Source: JAPPFW01 sp965231815 | GTDB taxonomy: Bacteria; Actinomycetota; Acidimicrobiia; Spongiisociales; Spongiisociaceae | Length of the DNA: 64,000 nt | Assembly: GCA_965231815.1 (NCBI GenBank) | Contig: OZ246890.1 | Location: 2,356,001 to 2,420,000, forward strand | Direction of reading: 5' to 3' | In this document: positions 53,314 to 62,326 of the stretch, piece after piece | Numbering within the stretch: the first letter of the stretch is position 1 | Layout: every line of letters begins with the position of its first letter | Notes under the pieces: model-generated | Database searches by the model: none | What the model was told of the DNA's origin: nothing | The model's input: the letters and a program-made list of their open reading frames with translations, nothing else | Made by a program: the position numbers and the translations under genes

Positions 53314-53464
53314 GGGTTGATTCCCTTCCGTAGTTGCGTTTCTCTCGAAACGAGATCGTCCTGTTACCTTGGATCAGGCCAGTGCACGACATCCAGTCCG
53401 ACGTTCTCGGCCACCAGTGGCCGGGTTGTTGGGTTGGTGTCGGCGATCCGTTGTCGAGCCGATG

Positions 53465-53851
53465 TCACGAATTATAGGTCGTTCTCGGATGGGAACTTTC
53501 CAGCAATGGTTCCAGTTTGTGGAGCAGTTCCCGTACGTCTGACAGCCCTCCGGCTACGTAGTCGGCTTCGCCCCAGTTCTCGTAGAAGTTCTGGTGGAGA
53601 GCGTTGGCGGTGCTGAACCGGTTGCAGATGCCATCGTCGCCGGTTTCTTTTACCAGTCTTGCGATGATCCGGTAGAGGGAGGCGTGGTTTTGGTGGTTCC
53701 AGCCCCGGCTTGATGCGATGGCTTTGATCATTTGTGCGGCTGCGCCCCAGCCTTTTTCGGATGCTTGGCGGGAGTCGCCTTCGGCCAGTTCCTCGAAGGC
53801 TTGTGCCAACAGTTGCCAGGCTGCTTCCTGGTATGTCAACGTTCGCGGCAT
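53465..53851 (-). CDS. PaREP1/HEPN-like small helical protein 1
   Basis: 128 residues. ELAEGDSRQASEKGWGAAAQMIKAIA near residues 20-46 is the motif of PaREP1-type and related HEPN-like helical proteins. Function of the family is unknown. A paralogue is encoded two bases upstream on the same strand. Unlike classic HEPN pairs there is no nucleotidyltransferase partner nearby. Confidence 0.68.
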   Translation of the reverse strand: MPRTLTYQEAAWQLLAQAFEELAEGDSRQASEKGWGAAAQMIKAIASSRGWNHQNHASLYRIIARLVKETGDDGICNRFSTANALHQNFYENWGEADYVAGGLSDVRELLHKLEPLLESSHPRTTYNS

Positions 53852-53853
53852 TA

Positions 53854-54216
53854 CTACTCCTTACTGCTGAGCAAAGGCTCCAGCCTGAGGACCAGGTCCC
53901 TCACATGCACCAACCCGCGAGCCACGTAGTCGGCGTCTCCCCAGTTCTCGTAGAAGTTCTGATGTAGGCTGTTCGCCATTCCAAAGCCGACGTGGATTCG
54001 GTCGTCGCCGGTTTCGGCGACCAGCCTCCCTATGACTCGGTAGAGTGCCCCGTGGCTGTTGTGATTCCAGTTTCGGCTTGATGCGATGGCTTTGATGATT
54101 TGTGCGGCTGCGCCCCAGCCTTTTTCGGATGCTTGGCGGGAGTCGCCTTCGGCCAGTTCCTCAAAGGCCTGTGCCAGTAGTTGCCGGGCTGTCTCCTGGT
54201 AGGTGATAGTTTGCAC
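53854..54216 (-). CDS. PaREP1/HEPN-like small helical protein 2
   Basis: 120 residues, same architecture as its neighbour (QLLAQAFEELAEGDSRQASE is shared residue for residue; ANSLHQNFYENWGDADYVA corresponds to ANALHQNFYENWGEADYVA). The shared block is almost identical in DNA sequence as well (53730-53800 against 54090-54170), which points to recent duplication. The pair is likely co-transcribed. No function assigned. Confidence 0.68.
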   Translation of the reverse strand: MQTITYQETARQLLAQAFEELAEGDSRQASEKGWGAAAQIIKAIASSRNWNHNSHGALYRVIGRLVAETGDDRIHVGFGMANSLHQNFYENWGDADYVARGLVHVRDLVLRLEPLLSSKE

Positions 54217-54311
54217 TAAACGGCCCTCCGGTTCAGTCAGGCTCTCACTACGAAGTCCATCATAATACTGATGTTAACAATAGTTAGTACGGTGTATCGA
54301 AGAAGCTTGTT

Positions 54312-55226
54312 CTATCCCATGATAGACATGATCAGCCCTATAGCCACTAGGGCGACGCCGGTCCATTGCAGTCGGTGTAGTCGCTCTTGGAAGAACATGA
54401 CTCCGCCGACCACTGCGATCACCCGCCCGCTCTGGGAAAGCAGTCCGATTAGCCAGGCTGGAGCGTAGGCCAGTCCATACCCGAAGGTGACGAAGGATAC
54501 GGCGTCAATAAGGCCCACTACTCCGAGCAGCCACCCGTTGCGCCAAGTGATCTTGGCTTGGCCGGTGTCCCAATCGTCCAGGCGAGAGGTCTTGCCTCGT
54601 TCGTGGACCTGCCGAGTTATCCGGGAGATGATCAAAAAGATAAGGGCGACATACGCCACCGTGTAGAAGCGCTGGGTGATGATCGTCCAGTTGGAGTCCA
54701 GACCGTCACGAATAGGAATCTTCAACCCGGCATTGGAGAGCGATCCGATGAGCACCGCAATCATCGCGAAGACCGGACCCCACGTAACGAGACGTATCTT
54801 GGCGCCCTTCTCGATGATCAGCGACGCCAGCACCGCTCCCAGCGCCGCGATCGGGATTCCGATCCACTGGACTGCTGTCGGCCTTTCCGACAGGAGCCAG
54901 TACGAGTAGAGGACGGTGATAGCGCCCGAGAGCGCCGAAATAGGGCTCACCACCGAGACCGGTCCCAGCCGGAGGGCCATGTAACTTCCCAAGAAGGATG
55001 TGGCGGCGGCCGCTCCGAGTAGCCCCAGCAGGATGATCTGGTCGGAGGTGATCTCGAATGGAACGCCGATTACCAGCGCCCACCCGATCATGACAACGAA
55101 GGCGATGGTGAGCGTGGCGGTGGTGGAACGGAGAACACCGAAACGCCGAGCCACCACCGCGGTGAGCAGGTTGTTGACCCCCAGGGTTACCGCGGTGATG
55201 ATCCCAAAGACGACGCCGAGCAGCAC
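54312..55226 (-). CDS. EamA/DMT-family membrane transporter
   Basis: 304 residues with about ten membrane segments in two EamA halves (from LLGVVFGIITAVTLGVNNLL and from VTWGPVFAMIAVLIG). The family exports amino acids and metabolites or imports sugars. A Lys/Arg loop (RQVHERGKTSRLDDWD) marks a cytoplasmic side. It follows the ABC transporter genes on the same strand with 55 bases between, so may be co-expressed. Confidence 0.85.
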   Translation of the reverse strand: MLLGVVFGIITAVTLGVNNLLTAVVARRFGVLRSTTATLTIAFVVMIGWALVIGVPFEITSDQIILLGLLGAAAATSFLGSYMALRLGPVSVVSPISALSGAITVLYSYWLLSERPTAVQWIGIPIAALGAVLASLIIEKGAKIRLVTWGPVFAMIAVLIGSLSNAGLKIPIRDGLDSNWTIITQRFYTVAYVALIFLIISRITRQVHERGKTSRLDDWDTGQAKITWRNGWLLGVVGLIDAVSFVTFGYGLAYAPAWLIGLLSQSGRVIAVVGGVMFFQERLHRLQWTGVALVAIGLIMSIMG

Positions 55227-55281
55227 AGTACTAGATTCCTATCCGCTCAATCGTCTGTAAGGGGTCCTGGTCAGGAGTCTC

Positions 55282-56508
55282 CTATTCCTGGAAGCGGGCT
55301 TCGACGCCACGGGCAGCCCCGGCCGCGCCGGCCACCTTCGAGATATCTGTACCGGTAGAGCGTTGCGGCATCCAGCTGACCATCCCGTTGAACATTTTGT
55401 TCAGCAGGTAGAAGGTGAGCAGTGAGTAGAAAGCGACCACTATGGCAACTACGACCAGACGAGCCGTGTTGGTTTCCTGGACCGCCGCCGCAGCCATGAA
55501 ACCTAGGCCTGTAGAGAAGCCGAGGAACTCTGCGGCGATCGTAAGGGACCAACCCAACCCGCCGGCTAGAAGAAGGGCGGTACGCAACTCCGGCATGCTG
55601 CCAGGCACGATGACCTTAAGGTAGGTATAAAGCCGTGAAGCTCCCAATGTGCGGGCACTCTCAATGTATCGGTCCGGCACATTCGAGACAGCGTTCATGG
55701 TGGCGACCACCAACATGACCCACACTCCGAATCCAATGAAAATGGTAGTGGCTCGGAGATCGGCGCCCAGAGCGAACTGCATCCAGGGAATGGCTGCCAG
55801 AAGGGGAATCATACGCAGGAAGTTGAAGGGCGCCCAGGAAATCTGTCGCAGAGCCGACCAGTACGGGATGGCAAGGCCGGTAACGAAACCTGCAACCAGA
55901 CCGAGCGCCAAACCGACTACAAGGCGCGAAAGAGTCATGAAAGAATGGAATCCCATAGCCAGCCAGACTGCTGTCCATGTTCTTGACTCGCCGCCCTCCC
56001 TTGACGGGAAGGGTGCAAGGTCCCCGAACTGCAGGAGGACGCCCGGGAGGTCAACACCGCCGGTCAGATCCCAATTACCGGCTAACCGATAAATGCCCCC
56101 TTCAAGATTGAAGAAAATATATTCGAAGCCTGGGACGAGGGGATGCTCCAGGGTGCCTCGCGGGGCGATCATCGACACCAACTGCCACCCTACGAGTAAG
56201 ACGATCCAGGTTATGAAGAACAATGAATTGGTCTTCACCGCGTGCGCCAAACGCTTGGGGGTCTCTATCACCCCCCGAACAAGCCGTTGCAACCTCGCTA
56301 CGGATCTTCTGAATCGAAGGACCAGCGGATAGGCCCAGAATAGGATCGCCCAACCAACGAAGAACGACCAGTTCAGGTATAGCAATCCATTTTCGAACCT
56401 CCACCTACCGAAGAAATCCGCCCCAAAGGTAAGGGCATAGGCGGTGGCGAAGAACCAGACGAGCCATCCGACCCAGAACAATATCGATAGCATCCGGTCC
56501 CGCTTCAA
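55282..56508 (-). CDS. ABC transporter permease 2 (NitT/TauT type), with long N-terminus
   Basis: 408 residues. The C-terminal half is a normal binding-protein-dependent permease (SARTLGASRLYTYLKVIVPGSMPELR, the EAA loop, in part). The first 150 residues add two or three extra membrane segments and an extracytoplasmic loop with YIFFNLEGGIYRLAG. Its ATG overlaps the ATPase stop by four bases. Works with the permease at 57302 as a heterodimer, by inference from gene order. Confidence 0.86.
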   Translation of the reverse strand: MKRDRMLSILFWVGWLVWFFATAYALTFGADFFGRWRFENGLLYLNWSFFVGWAILFWAYPLVLRFRRSVARLQRLVRGVIETPKRLAHAVKTNSLFFITWIVLLVGWQLVSMIAPRGTLEHPLVPGFEYIFFNLEGGIYRLAGNWDLTGGVDLPGVLLQFGDLAPFPSREGGESRTWTAVWLAMGFHSFMTLSRLVVGLALGLVAGFVTGLAIPYWSALRQISWAPFNFLRMIPLLAAIPWMQFALGADLRATTIFIGFGVWVMLVVATMNAVSNVPDRYIESARTLGASRLYTYLKVIVPGSMPELRTALLLAGGLGWSLTIAAEFLGFSTGLGFMAAAAVQETNTARLVVVAIVVAFYSLLTFYLLNKMFNGMVSWMPQRSTGTDISKVAGAAGAARGVEARFQE

Positions 56509-57281
56509 ACCTTGGTCGCTTCCTCTTCGGTGATGCCCAGATGGGCGAGGATGGTCTTGGTGATTTCAACGGCAGCCGTACTGGCGCGCACGTCTTCATC
56601 TCGGGGCCTGGGAAGGCGCACAGCGATGTCATCGACCAATTTGCCCTCAGCTAGCAGGATTACCCGATCGGCGAGGATCAGCGCTTCCTCAATGTCGTGG
56701 GTTACAAAGAATATGGTCTTCTTGGTTTCCTTCCAGAGGTCCAGGAGCACCTCGTGCAGGTTCCGCCTGGTGAAGTAATCCAGCGAACCGAAGGGTTCAT
56801 CCATCAGGATGACGTCGGAACCCACCGCCATGGCGGAAGCGAGCGCAACCCGTTTTCTCATACCTCCGGATAGTTCACGTGGCCAGGAGTCGGCAAAATC
56901 GGTAAGGCCCACCGCTTCCAGCCAATGGTTGGTGGTGTTCTCTCGCTCGTTATCGCTTACGTTCATAGCTCGCAATCCGAACTCAACGTTTTCCCGTACA
57001 TGGAGCCACGGAAACACCGTGTCTTGCTGGAAGACCATGGCTCGATCTGCCCCGGGACCTTCAACCACTTCGTCGCCTAACCGGGTTTGACCGGCGGTGG
57101 GCGGCTGTAACCCGGCCAACACCCGAAGGAGGGTGGTCTTACCGTGACCGGAACGACCGACTATACAAACAAACTCCCCACTTTGAACGTCAAAGGTTAC
57201 ATCTTGGAGGGCATTGACCAGCTGTCCCGAACGATGTTCGAACACACACCAGAGACCCTCGAACCTGACGACTCTTGACAT
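56505..57281 (-). CDS. ABC transporter ATP-binding protein 2 (NitT/TauT type)
   Basis: The ATG at 57281 is nine bases after AAGGAG and gives 258 residues; the longer frame starts inside the permease gene region. GRSGHGKTT (Walker A), LSGGMRKR (signature), ILMDEPFGSLD (Walker B) and VTHD (H-loop) are present. Position two bears His where many members have Cys or Gly, which is tolerated. It energises the two permeases. Confidence 0.9.
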   Translation of the reverse strand: MSRVVRFEGLWCVFEHRSGQLVNALQDVTFDVQSGEFVCIVGRSGHGKTTLLRVLAGLQPPTAGQTRLGDEVVEGPGADRAMVFQQDTVFPWLHVRENVEFGLRAMNVSDNERENTTNHWLEAVGLTDFADSWPRELSGGMRKRVALASAMAVGSDVILMDEPFGSLDYFTRRNLHEVLLDLWKETKKTIFFVTHDIEEALILADRVILLAEGKLVDDIAVRLPRPRDEDVRASTAAVEITKTILAHLGITEEEATKV

Positions 57282-57301
57282 AGTTGCCATCTCCTTATGC
57301 T

Positions 57302-58342
57302 TTAGAGGCCCAGACGACGACCCGCCTCGGACCACCTGGTTATGAATCGGATGATCACCAGCAGGATCCCGTCGACCACTACCGCCAGCAGCCCGTAGAA
57401 GGTGATCAGAGAAACAAGTGCCGCCGGGGCTTGGATTTGTCCGATAAGGAACCGCCAGATATCGATTAGATGTCCTCCCCCGACCTGGATACCGAGAACC
57501 TCAACGAGAACTCCGAGTCCCCAAGCTCCGGCTAACGCGATCCGGAAGCCACCTGCTATCTCGGGCACTGTTCCCGGTAGGTAGACCCATCGAAAGATTG
57601 ATCGAGGGGTGCCGCCTAGGGTGAGCGCCGACTCGACTATCCCGACCGGAATGTTCTCGGCGGCTCGCCGACTGAAAAAGTACATCAACAGGGTGGTGTA
57701 GAAGGTGACCAGGCCGATGGTGGTCATGATCGGTACCTCAACCCCGAACCAGATCACGAAGAACGGAGCTGCTATGAAGATCGGGGCGGTTCCGAAGAAG
57801 GAAGCGATGGGCGTAAACACCTGGGAGACCTGGGGAAAGACGAGGCTGGACAAACCGATCGTGAGTCCGAAGACGGTGCCGAGAGCGGCGCCGATCAGGA
57901 TACGAATAATTGTCACCAGGAGGTGTATGCCGTAGCCATAGCAGTAGTCAGGAAGCTGGCCGATGGCTACGGGACGATGGCTGGTGGGTACGGACGGTCC
58001 ATAGGATGCGATGGCTGTCTCGGCGGTGTATTTCCAGCCCATAATGCTGGAGGTGACCTGTCGGAAAGGATTGTTCACGTTGTCGGGATGGAGATCGGGG
58101 CACGCGTGAACGAACTTGCTACGCATGTCCTGGCTGGTGCCGAGGTTGCCCCAGAAGTGGCGCCATGTATCAAGAGGAGAGGGAATGGAGTAGTAGAAAG
58201 GGGAACCGTCGAGTGATATGAGCCACCAGATCAGGAAGAAGAAGACCAATCCGAGCAGCAGATAAGTTACCTGGAAGACTTGGCGCTTCCGTTTTTCTCT
58301 TCTTGCTTTCGCTCTCACATCAAGAACATCAGTGGAGGTCAT
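57302..58342 (-). CDS. ABC transporter permease 1 (NitT/TauT type)
   Basis: 346 residues from the ATG at 58342 (a GTG at 58348 is possible). A basic N-terminus RAKARREKRKR precedes the first membrane helix; an unusual loop of about 75 residues with three Cys (residues 80-150, LPDYCYGYGIHL at its end) sits outside. The transport-system block ESALTLGGTPRSIFRWVYLPGTVPEIAGGF, in part, is the ATPase contact. Twenty bases separate it from the ATPase gene. Confidence 0.86.
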   Translation of the reverse strand: MTSTDVLDVRAKARREKRKRQVFQVTYLLLGLVFFFLIWWLISLDGSPFYYSIPSPLDTWRHFWGNLGTSQDMRSKFVHACPDLHPDNVNNPFRQVTSSIMGWKYTAETAIASYGPSVPTSHRPVAIGQLPDYCYGYGIHLLVTIIRILIGAALGTVFGLTIGLSSLVFPQVSQVFTPIASFFGTAPIFIAAPFFVIWFGVEVPIMTTIGLVTFYTTLLMYFFSRRAAENIPVGIVESALTLGGTPRSIFRWVYLPGTVPEIAGGFRIALAGAWGLGVLVEVLGIQVGGGHLIDIWRFLIGQIQAPAALVSLITFYGLLAVVVDGILLVIIRFITRWSEAGRRLGL

Positions 58343-58397
58343 CGTCACTGGCTATCGGTTTCCCTTACGTGGCGTTGGCTACTTACGATCACAGGAG

Positions 58398-58429
58398 AGA
58401 GCGGGGCCAAGATTGCTTGACCCCGCTCT
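58398..58429. terminator. Hairpin between substrate-binding protein and permease genes
   Basis: AGAGCGGGGCCAAG and CTTGACCCCGCTCT form a 14-bp stem with one mismatch and a four-base loop, between 58492 and 58342. Such hairpins after a substrate-binding protein gene commonly lower expression of the downstream permease genes relative to the binding protein. Confidence 0.65.
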
Positions 58430-58491
58430 GCTGTCCTATGAGTTGCCTGCAAATGCAGGGGGTGGATGGTTGAGTTTTGGTTCCCTGAAGT

Positions 58492-60252
58492 CTAACCGAT
58501 CAGCGCAGCCTCCATGAAGCGTTCCGCATCGTAGAAGTTGTACCGGTCGTAGAAGATATGTGCCTGGTCCACCAACGCCTGCTGGCTGTCGGACAGGTTC
58601 ATGTCCATCGCCCTGGCGAACAACTCATCCGTGTTTTCCTGCATGGCCCTCAGGTCGTAGTAGAGCTCCTGAGCCAGCAGGAACTCTTCCAGTTCAGCCT
58701 GGGTATTGAAGGTCGAGGAAAGGACACCGTCTGCCTTCAGCTTCTCGATCTGGGTACGGAACACCGTCTCCGGATGGTAGCTCGGTTTGCTCAGATCCCA
58801 GAGGGCTTCCTGGTCGGCCCAGTTGAACGACGGGTCGATGGTGTCCCAAATGTCACCGATGTCCTCGGGCTCCATCGAGAGGCCGCGCTTCTCGTTGATT
58901 ATGTTGGCCTCGATCTCCCAAGCCTCGTACTGGGTATCAGGATCTTCAAGCATGTGGAAGATGCGGTTGGCGACAGAAATGATCCTGTAGGCCAGGTCAT
59001 AGTTCTCTTCCACCCAATCGCGACGGGCCAAGAGGCCGGTGCCGCCGACATTGGCGTTGGCGATCGCCGTTTGCTGCGAGTAAAGATCGTGCTCGTACAT
59101 CATGCCGAAGTTGATCAGGGGGTCCCAACCGTTGCGCATCATCTGTACGAGGGTTGGAGCGCCATATGGCATGGCGAACTCGATCCGGCCCGCTTGCGCC
59201 GAGAGCTGCACGATGGTCGGATCATCTACGTACACCGGAGTGGAGTAGTTGCGCCAGTCATTCGTGGTGATCCGGATCGGCCGGGTGTTGCCGTCATCGT
59301 CAAGGACCGGGGTGCCGTCGCGTCCTAGAAGAACCAGCGGGTTGCCCTCGCCGTCAAGCGCCGGGATGTCCTCTTCGACATCCTCCCACCACTGGGGCAG
59401 GTAGGCGAAGAACGCATCCGAGTACTGGGCCTGGGTCGTGCTGTGCGGTGGAATGTGAACTTCCTTACCGACCAGCTGCTGGACAGCTGCGGTGGCCGCC
59501 TCGGAGAAGCTCATGCCCTCGTCCATAAACTCAAGGGCCGTCTTCGCTTCGCTGTCGGGAGCTACCAGGATGGCGTATCCCACATAGATGTCAGCGAAGT
59601 GGATGGGCGGGATGGACTGTCCGAAGGTTTCCAGAGTGCCGAACACGCCGGGTACCCAACCCTGAGCCACGTCGCCGTCACCGCGCTCCAACCAGGGAAC
59701 GATCTCCTGGGAAGCGGTGAAGTAGTGGTAGGTGGGCTGGTTAGGCTCGATGGTGATATTGAGCTCATCCCACCAGCCGAGCTCGATCGGGATCTGCCAG
59801 TAGGCAAGATCGGCGCAGCACGGATAGATGCCCATACGGACTGAAGCCTCACGGATTGCGGGCGCCGTGACCATCATGGACTCTGCAAGCGCCTTAGCGG
59901 CCGCCGCAGCATCAGCTTCGGCCTGGTCAGCCATGTCTGCTGCTGCCTGGGCCTTCATCTCGGCTTCTTCGAGGGCCGCCTGTGCCTCAGCGTCGCCTGC
60001 CTCAGCAGCAGCCTGAGCCGCCTCTAGGTCCGCTTGCGCAGTGTCCAGCGCGGCCTGTGCCGCCGCGGCGTCTGCCGCGGCCTGGTCAGCGGCGGCCTGC
60101 GCTTCGGCGGCAGCAGCGGCCTGGTTAGCGGCCTCTGCCTGCGCCGCAGCTGCGGCAGCTTCCGCGTCCGCCGTCGCGTCGCCGTCCCCGCAGGCCGCAG
60201 CCAGCAACGACAGGGCGGTCATCAAAACGATGACCCCTGTAAATCTCTTCAT
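58492..60252 (-). CDS. ABC transporter substrate-binding lipoprotein with Ala-rich coiled-coil stalk
   Basis: 586 residues. Lipoprotein signal ends LAAAC (Cys21). Residues 25-125 consist mainly of Ala, Glu, Gln and Asp in a pattern such as AEAAAAAAQAEAANQAAAA, predicted as a long helix or coiled coil. The ligand-binding part starts at about 130 with RMGIYPCCADLAYWQIP and continues with GDGDVAQGWVPG, IHFADIYVGYAILV and WVEENYDLAYRIISVA. It resembles NitT/TauT or glycine-betaine type binding proteins. GGAAGGA lies eight bases before the ATG. The stalk would hold the domain away from the membrane. Confidence 0.86.
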   Translation of the reverse strand: MKRFTGVIVLMTALSLLAAACGDGDATADAEAAAAAAQAEAANQAAAAAEAQAAADQAAADAAAAQAALDTAQADLEAAQAAAEAGDAEAQAALEEAEMKAQAAADMADQAEADAAAAAKALAESMMVTAPAIREASVRMGIYPCCADLAYWQIPIELGWWDELNITIEPNQPTYHYFTASQEIVPWLERGDGDVAQGWVPGVFGTLETFGQSIPPIHFADIYVGYAILVAPDSEAKTALEFMDEGMSFSEAATAAVQQLVGKEVHIPPHSTTQAQYSDAFFAYLPQWWEDVEEDIPALDGEGNPLVLLGRDGTPVLDDDGNTRPIRITTNDWRNYSTPVYVDDPTIVQLSAQAGRIEFAMPYGAPTLVQMMRNGWDPLINFGMMYEHDLYSQQTAIANANVGGTGLLARRDWVEENYDLAYRIISVANRIFHMLEDPDTQYEAWEIEANIINEKRGLSMEPEDIGDIWDTIDPSFNWADQEALWDLSKPSYHPETVFRTQIEKLKADGVLSSTFNTQAELEEFLLAQELYYDLRAMQENTDELFARAMDMNLSDSQQALVDQAHIFYDRYNFYDAERFMEAALIG

Positions 60253-60558
60253 ACGATCGTCCTTCCGCTCGCTTTCTTGTCGTGACCGCGTAGATCACGA
60301 CTCCGATTGCCCGGGCCGGTATTCCGACCTCCGCATACTATATATGAACGAGTTGAGCTAGGAAGTCGAAAAACTCATGAGTCGGTTTCGACCTTCCCAG
60401 GCCCATTCCGACAACGTTAGCCGAGTTTGGTCTATTCCTGCATATGGAGGCTCCTGAGATAATGTTGGAGTAGCCAAAGCTTGCAAAACTATTCAAGATA
60501 AGTCTCAAGACCGGTGAAGCCGAGGACACGGGCACATGTGGCCGGGCCCGACCGGTGT
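60253..60558 (-). promoter_or_regulatory. Gene-free region upstream of the substrate-binding protein
   Basis: 306 bases with no gene. On the minus strand TATAGT (60342-60337) is a fair -10 box for the substrate-binding protein gene about 85 bases downstream; no clear -35 box. The AT-rich part 60420-60500 may hold further control sites. Nothing else recognised. Confidence 0.35.
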
Positions 60559-61065
60559 TCAGGAGAGGCGGAGCAGGATGATCCCGGCAATCGTGATCAG
60601 GTTGATTCTGGTGGAGTCCCTGATGGCGTTCCATTTTTTGGATTGCCAGCTAACGAACCATTCGGCTCCCACGACTTGAATCACCCCGAACCAAACGACC
60701 AGAGCCGACAGGAACGCCAGGTAGCCGAACAACTTGGCGGATTCCCAAGCGTCTCCGGGGCCGGTCAGGTTGGCGGCGAGGAAGTAAACGCCTAAGAGTC
60801 CGAGAACGGTCACCGCGATCTCGAAGAAAAGGATGGTTATGAAGGCTATCCGATGGATGACCGGTGAGCTGATCTCTCGCCATTGAGTACCGCGGTCGCG
60901 GTTGGTGGTATCCATCGTCATGATGTGTTCCACAAAGCGGAGGTTGGCGCCGGGTGCGGTGATGTTGTTCAGGCAGACGATGGCCCCCATAACCGCGATC
61001 CCTATCAGGATGAACAGGGGGATCAGCCGGAATACGACTTCGACTGTGGTAACGGTCGGGTCCAT
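60559..61065 (-). CDS. DUF2165-family small integral membrane protein
   Basis: 168 residues with four membrane segments (about 10-32, 75-97, 112-133, 145-165). RFVEHIMTMDTTN near residue 42 is characteristic of DUF2165. Function unknown. The gene is on the same strand as, and downstream of, the deaminase gene with 85 bases between, and upstream of the ABC transporter genes. Confidence 0.78.
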   Translation of the reverse strand: MDPTVTTVEVVFRLIPLFILIGIAVMGAIVCLNNITAPGANLRFVEHIMTMDTTNRDRGTQWREISSPVIHRIAFITILFFEIAVTVLGLLGVYFLAANLTGPGDAWESAKLFGYLAFLSALVVWFGVIQVVGAEWFVSWQSKKWNAIRDSTRINLITIAGIILLRLS

Positions 61066-61150
61066 CAGTGTCCTATTTTTATGAGCGTTAGCGGTTCCGG
61101 TACTAATCGAGCCATGGTCTATGCCGGTCTCTCAGCATCCTACGGTCTGT

Positions 61151-61735
61151 TCATTCCGGTAGCCGTCGCGCCATCATCTTTTCGACGACGCCGCCGATGG
61201 TGGCCTTGAACACCTCAAGGCCGAGCTCGGCCAGCCGGGGTGAGCAGTCGGCCGCCGCGAAGCTCTGAGGTTCGGCCAAACGAGCCCAGTGGGGAGCGAG
61301 AGCATTCGGCCCGGTTACGCCGCCCTTGCCCAAGTCGGAAGCCACGTACAAGGTGTGGGTCACCCCGGAATTGATGATCCGGATCATGCACATCTCGCAA
61401 GGCTCGAGCGAGCTGACCAAGGTGTGGCCCCGCAGATCGGACCGGTTACCATGTTGGTTCTCGTAGCGGGTGAGCAGCACCATCTCAGCATGGAAATCGC
61501 TCCTGAACCTGGGAACGAACATCCGGTTGCGCTCCCGAAGTATCACCCGGCCATCCGGGTTGACTATGAGCGCCCCGATGGCGGCGTTTCCTTCGAGACC
61601 TCCCTCGACCGCTTCGGTGACGGCTAACCGGGCAAATCGATCATGAGGACGTATCTCGGGGTGGGATGCCACCTCGTCGGCGATCTTGGCAATCTGCTTA
61701 CGCGTTTCCGCAGGTATAGGCCTTGCCTGTTCCAT
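61151..61735 (-). CDS. Cytidine/deoxycytidylate-type nucleoside deaminase (guanine deaminase-like)
   Basis: 194 residues. FHAEM supplies the zinc His and catalytic Glu, SLEPCEMCMIRI the two zinc Cys. The order and spacing are those of the tRNA-adenosine/guanine deaminase branch. A roughly 45-residue N-terminal helix precedes the fold. It would deaminate a purine or related base, consistent with nitrogen-compound breakdown elsewhere in the window. Confidence 0.86.
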   Translation of the reverse strand: MEQARPIPAETRKQIAKIADEVASHPEIRPHDRFARLAVTEAVEGGLEGNAAIGALIVNPDGRVILRERNRMFVPRFRSDFHAEMVLLTRYENQHGNRSDLRGHTLVSSLEPCEMCMIRIINSGVTHTLYVASDLGKGGVTGPNALAPHWARLAEPQSFAAADCSPRLAELGLEVFKATIGGVVEKMMARRLPE

Positions 61736-61858
61736 CTCGTCGCTCCTCCAGAGGACACCGGATGCCGTCTGGTCGCGGGCAAACCGGGAACCGATCTCCG
61801 CAACCGAACTCTAGCAACTCACTTTCTGTTCCGTGATTATCGAGCGGTGTGAACCTGC

Positions 61859-62251
61859 TCAATCGGACGGCAGAGCCACTTCGCAGGTTCCCCACTGGGG
61901 ATGCTGCATCCACTTGGAACTGGAACTGGAACTGGAACTGGAACTGGAACTGGAACTGACTGGCCTCGTTGTCGAGGTGGTGGACGACAGTTCCCATTCT
62001 TCCGGTGTTAGCGGTGTGGTACAGATCGTCACCCCGTCGGACTCTTGACAATTCTGCGCTGCTGTCGTCGAGGTGGTGGCTGGAACTGTCGTTGTGGGTG
62101 TGGTGGTGGTTGGGACTGTTGTTGATGTGGTAGGGGAAGTCGAGGTTGGGACGGTCGTCGTTGTGGTTGGTGTGGTGGTGGTTGGGACTGTTGTCGTAGG
62201 CGTCAGTTCGTCCCATTGTTCCGGTGTTAACGGTGTGAAACAGATCGTCAT
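61859..62251 (-). CDS. Thr/Ser-rich low-complexity ORF with hexanucleotide repeat
   Basis: 130 residues. Two copies of a short motif (TICFTPLTPEQWDE and TICTTPLTPEEWE) flank a Thr-Pro-Val tract, and the second is followed by a run of Ser encoded by tandem TTCCAG/AGTTCC units. The composition looks like a linker or stalk of an exported protein, but there is no signal peptide in this frame and the frame stays open upstream of the ATG, so the real N-terminus is uncertain. Could be the tail of a gene whose start is lost in the neighbouring region. No function assigned. Confidence 0.45.
   Translation of the reverse strand: MTICFTPLTPEQWDELTPTTTVPTTTTPTTTTTVPTSTSPTTSTTVPTTTTPTTTVPATTSTTAAQNCQESDGVTICTTPLTPEEWELSSTTSTTRPVSSSSSSSSSSSSSSKWMQHPQWGTCEVALPSD
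61916..61960 (+). repeat. Hexanucleotide tandem repeat (GGAACT)n
   Basis: About seven direct copies of GGAACT in a row starting near 61916. Because the unit is six bases, gain or loss of units keeps the reading frame and would only change the number of Ser residues in the ORF on the opposite strand. Confidence 0.9.
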
Positions 62252-62326
62252 GAACCGTACCGGGTTTGCCGGAGAGTGTTTTACTTGAGTCCAGCTACCT
62301 GGGCTGGGGTGTGGTCACGATAGTAG

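Noticed and set aside
61916..61960. CRISPR-like array
   Set aside because: The units are six bases in direct tandem without spacers. No CRISPR repeat-spacer pattern was seen anywhere in the window.
61698..62216. Minus-strand ORF of 172 residues over the Ser/Thr-rich region
   Set aside because: Low-complexity His/Asn/Asp and Gln/Phe runs arise from reading the same simple repeats in another frame.
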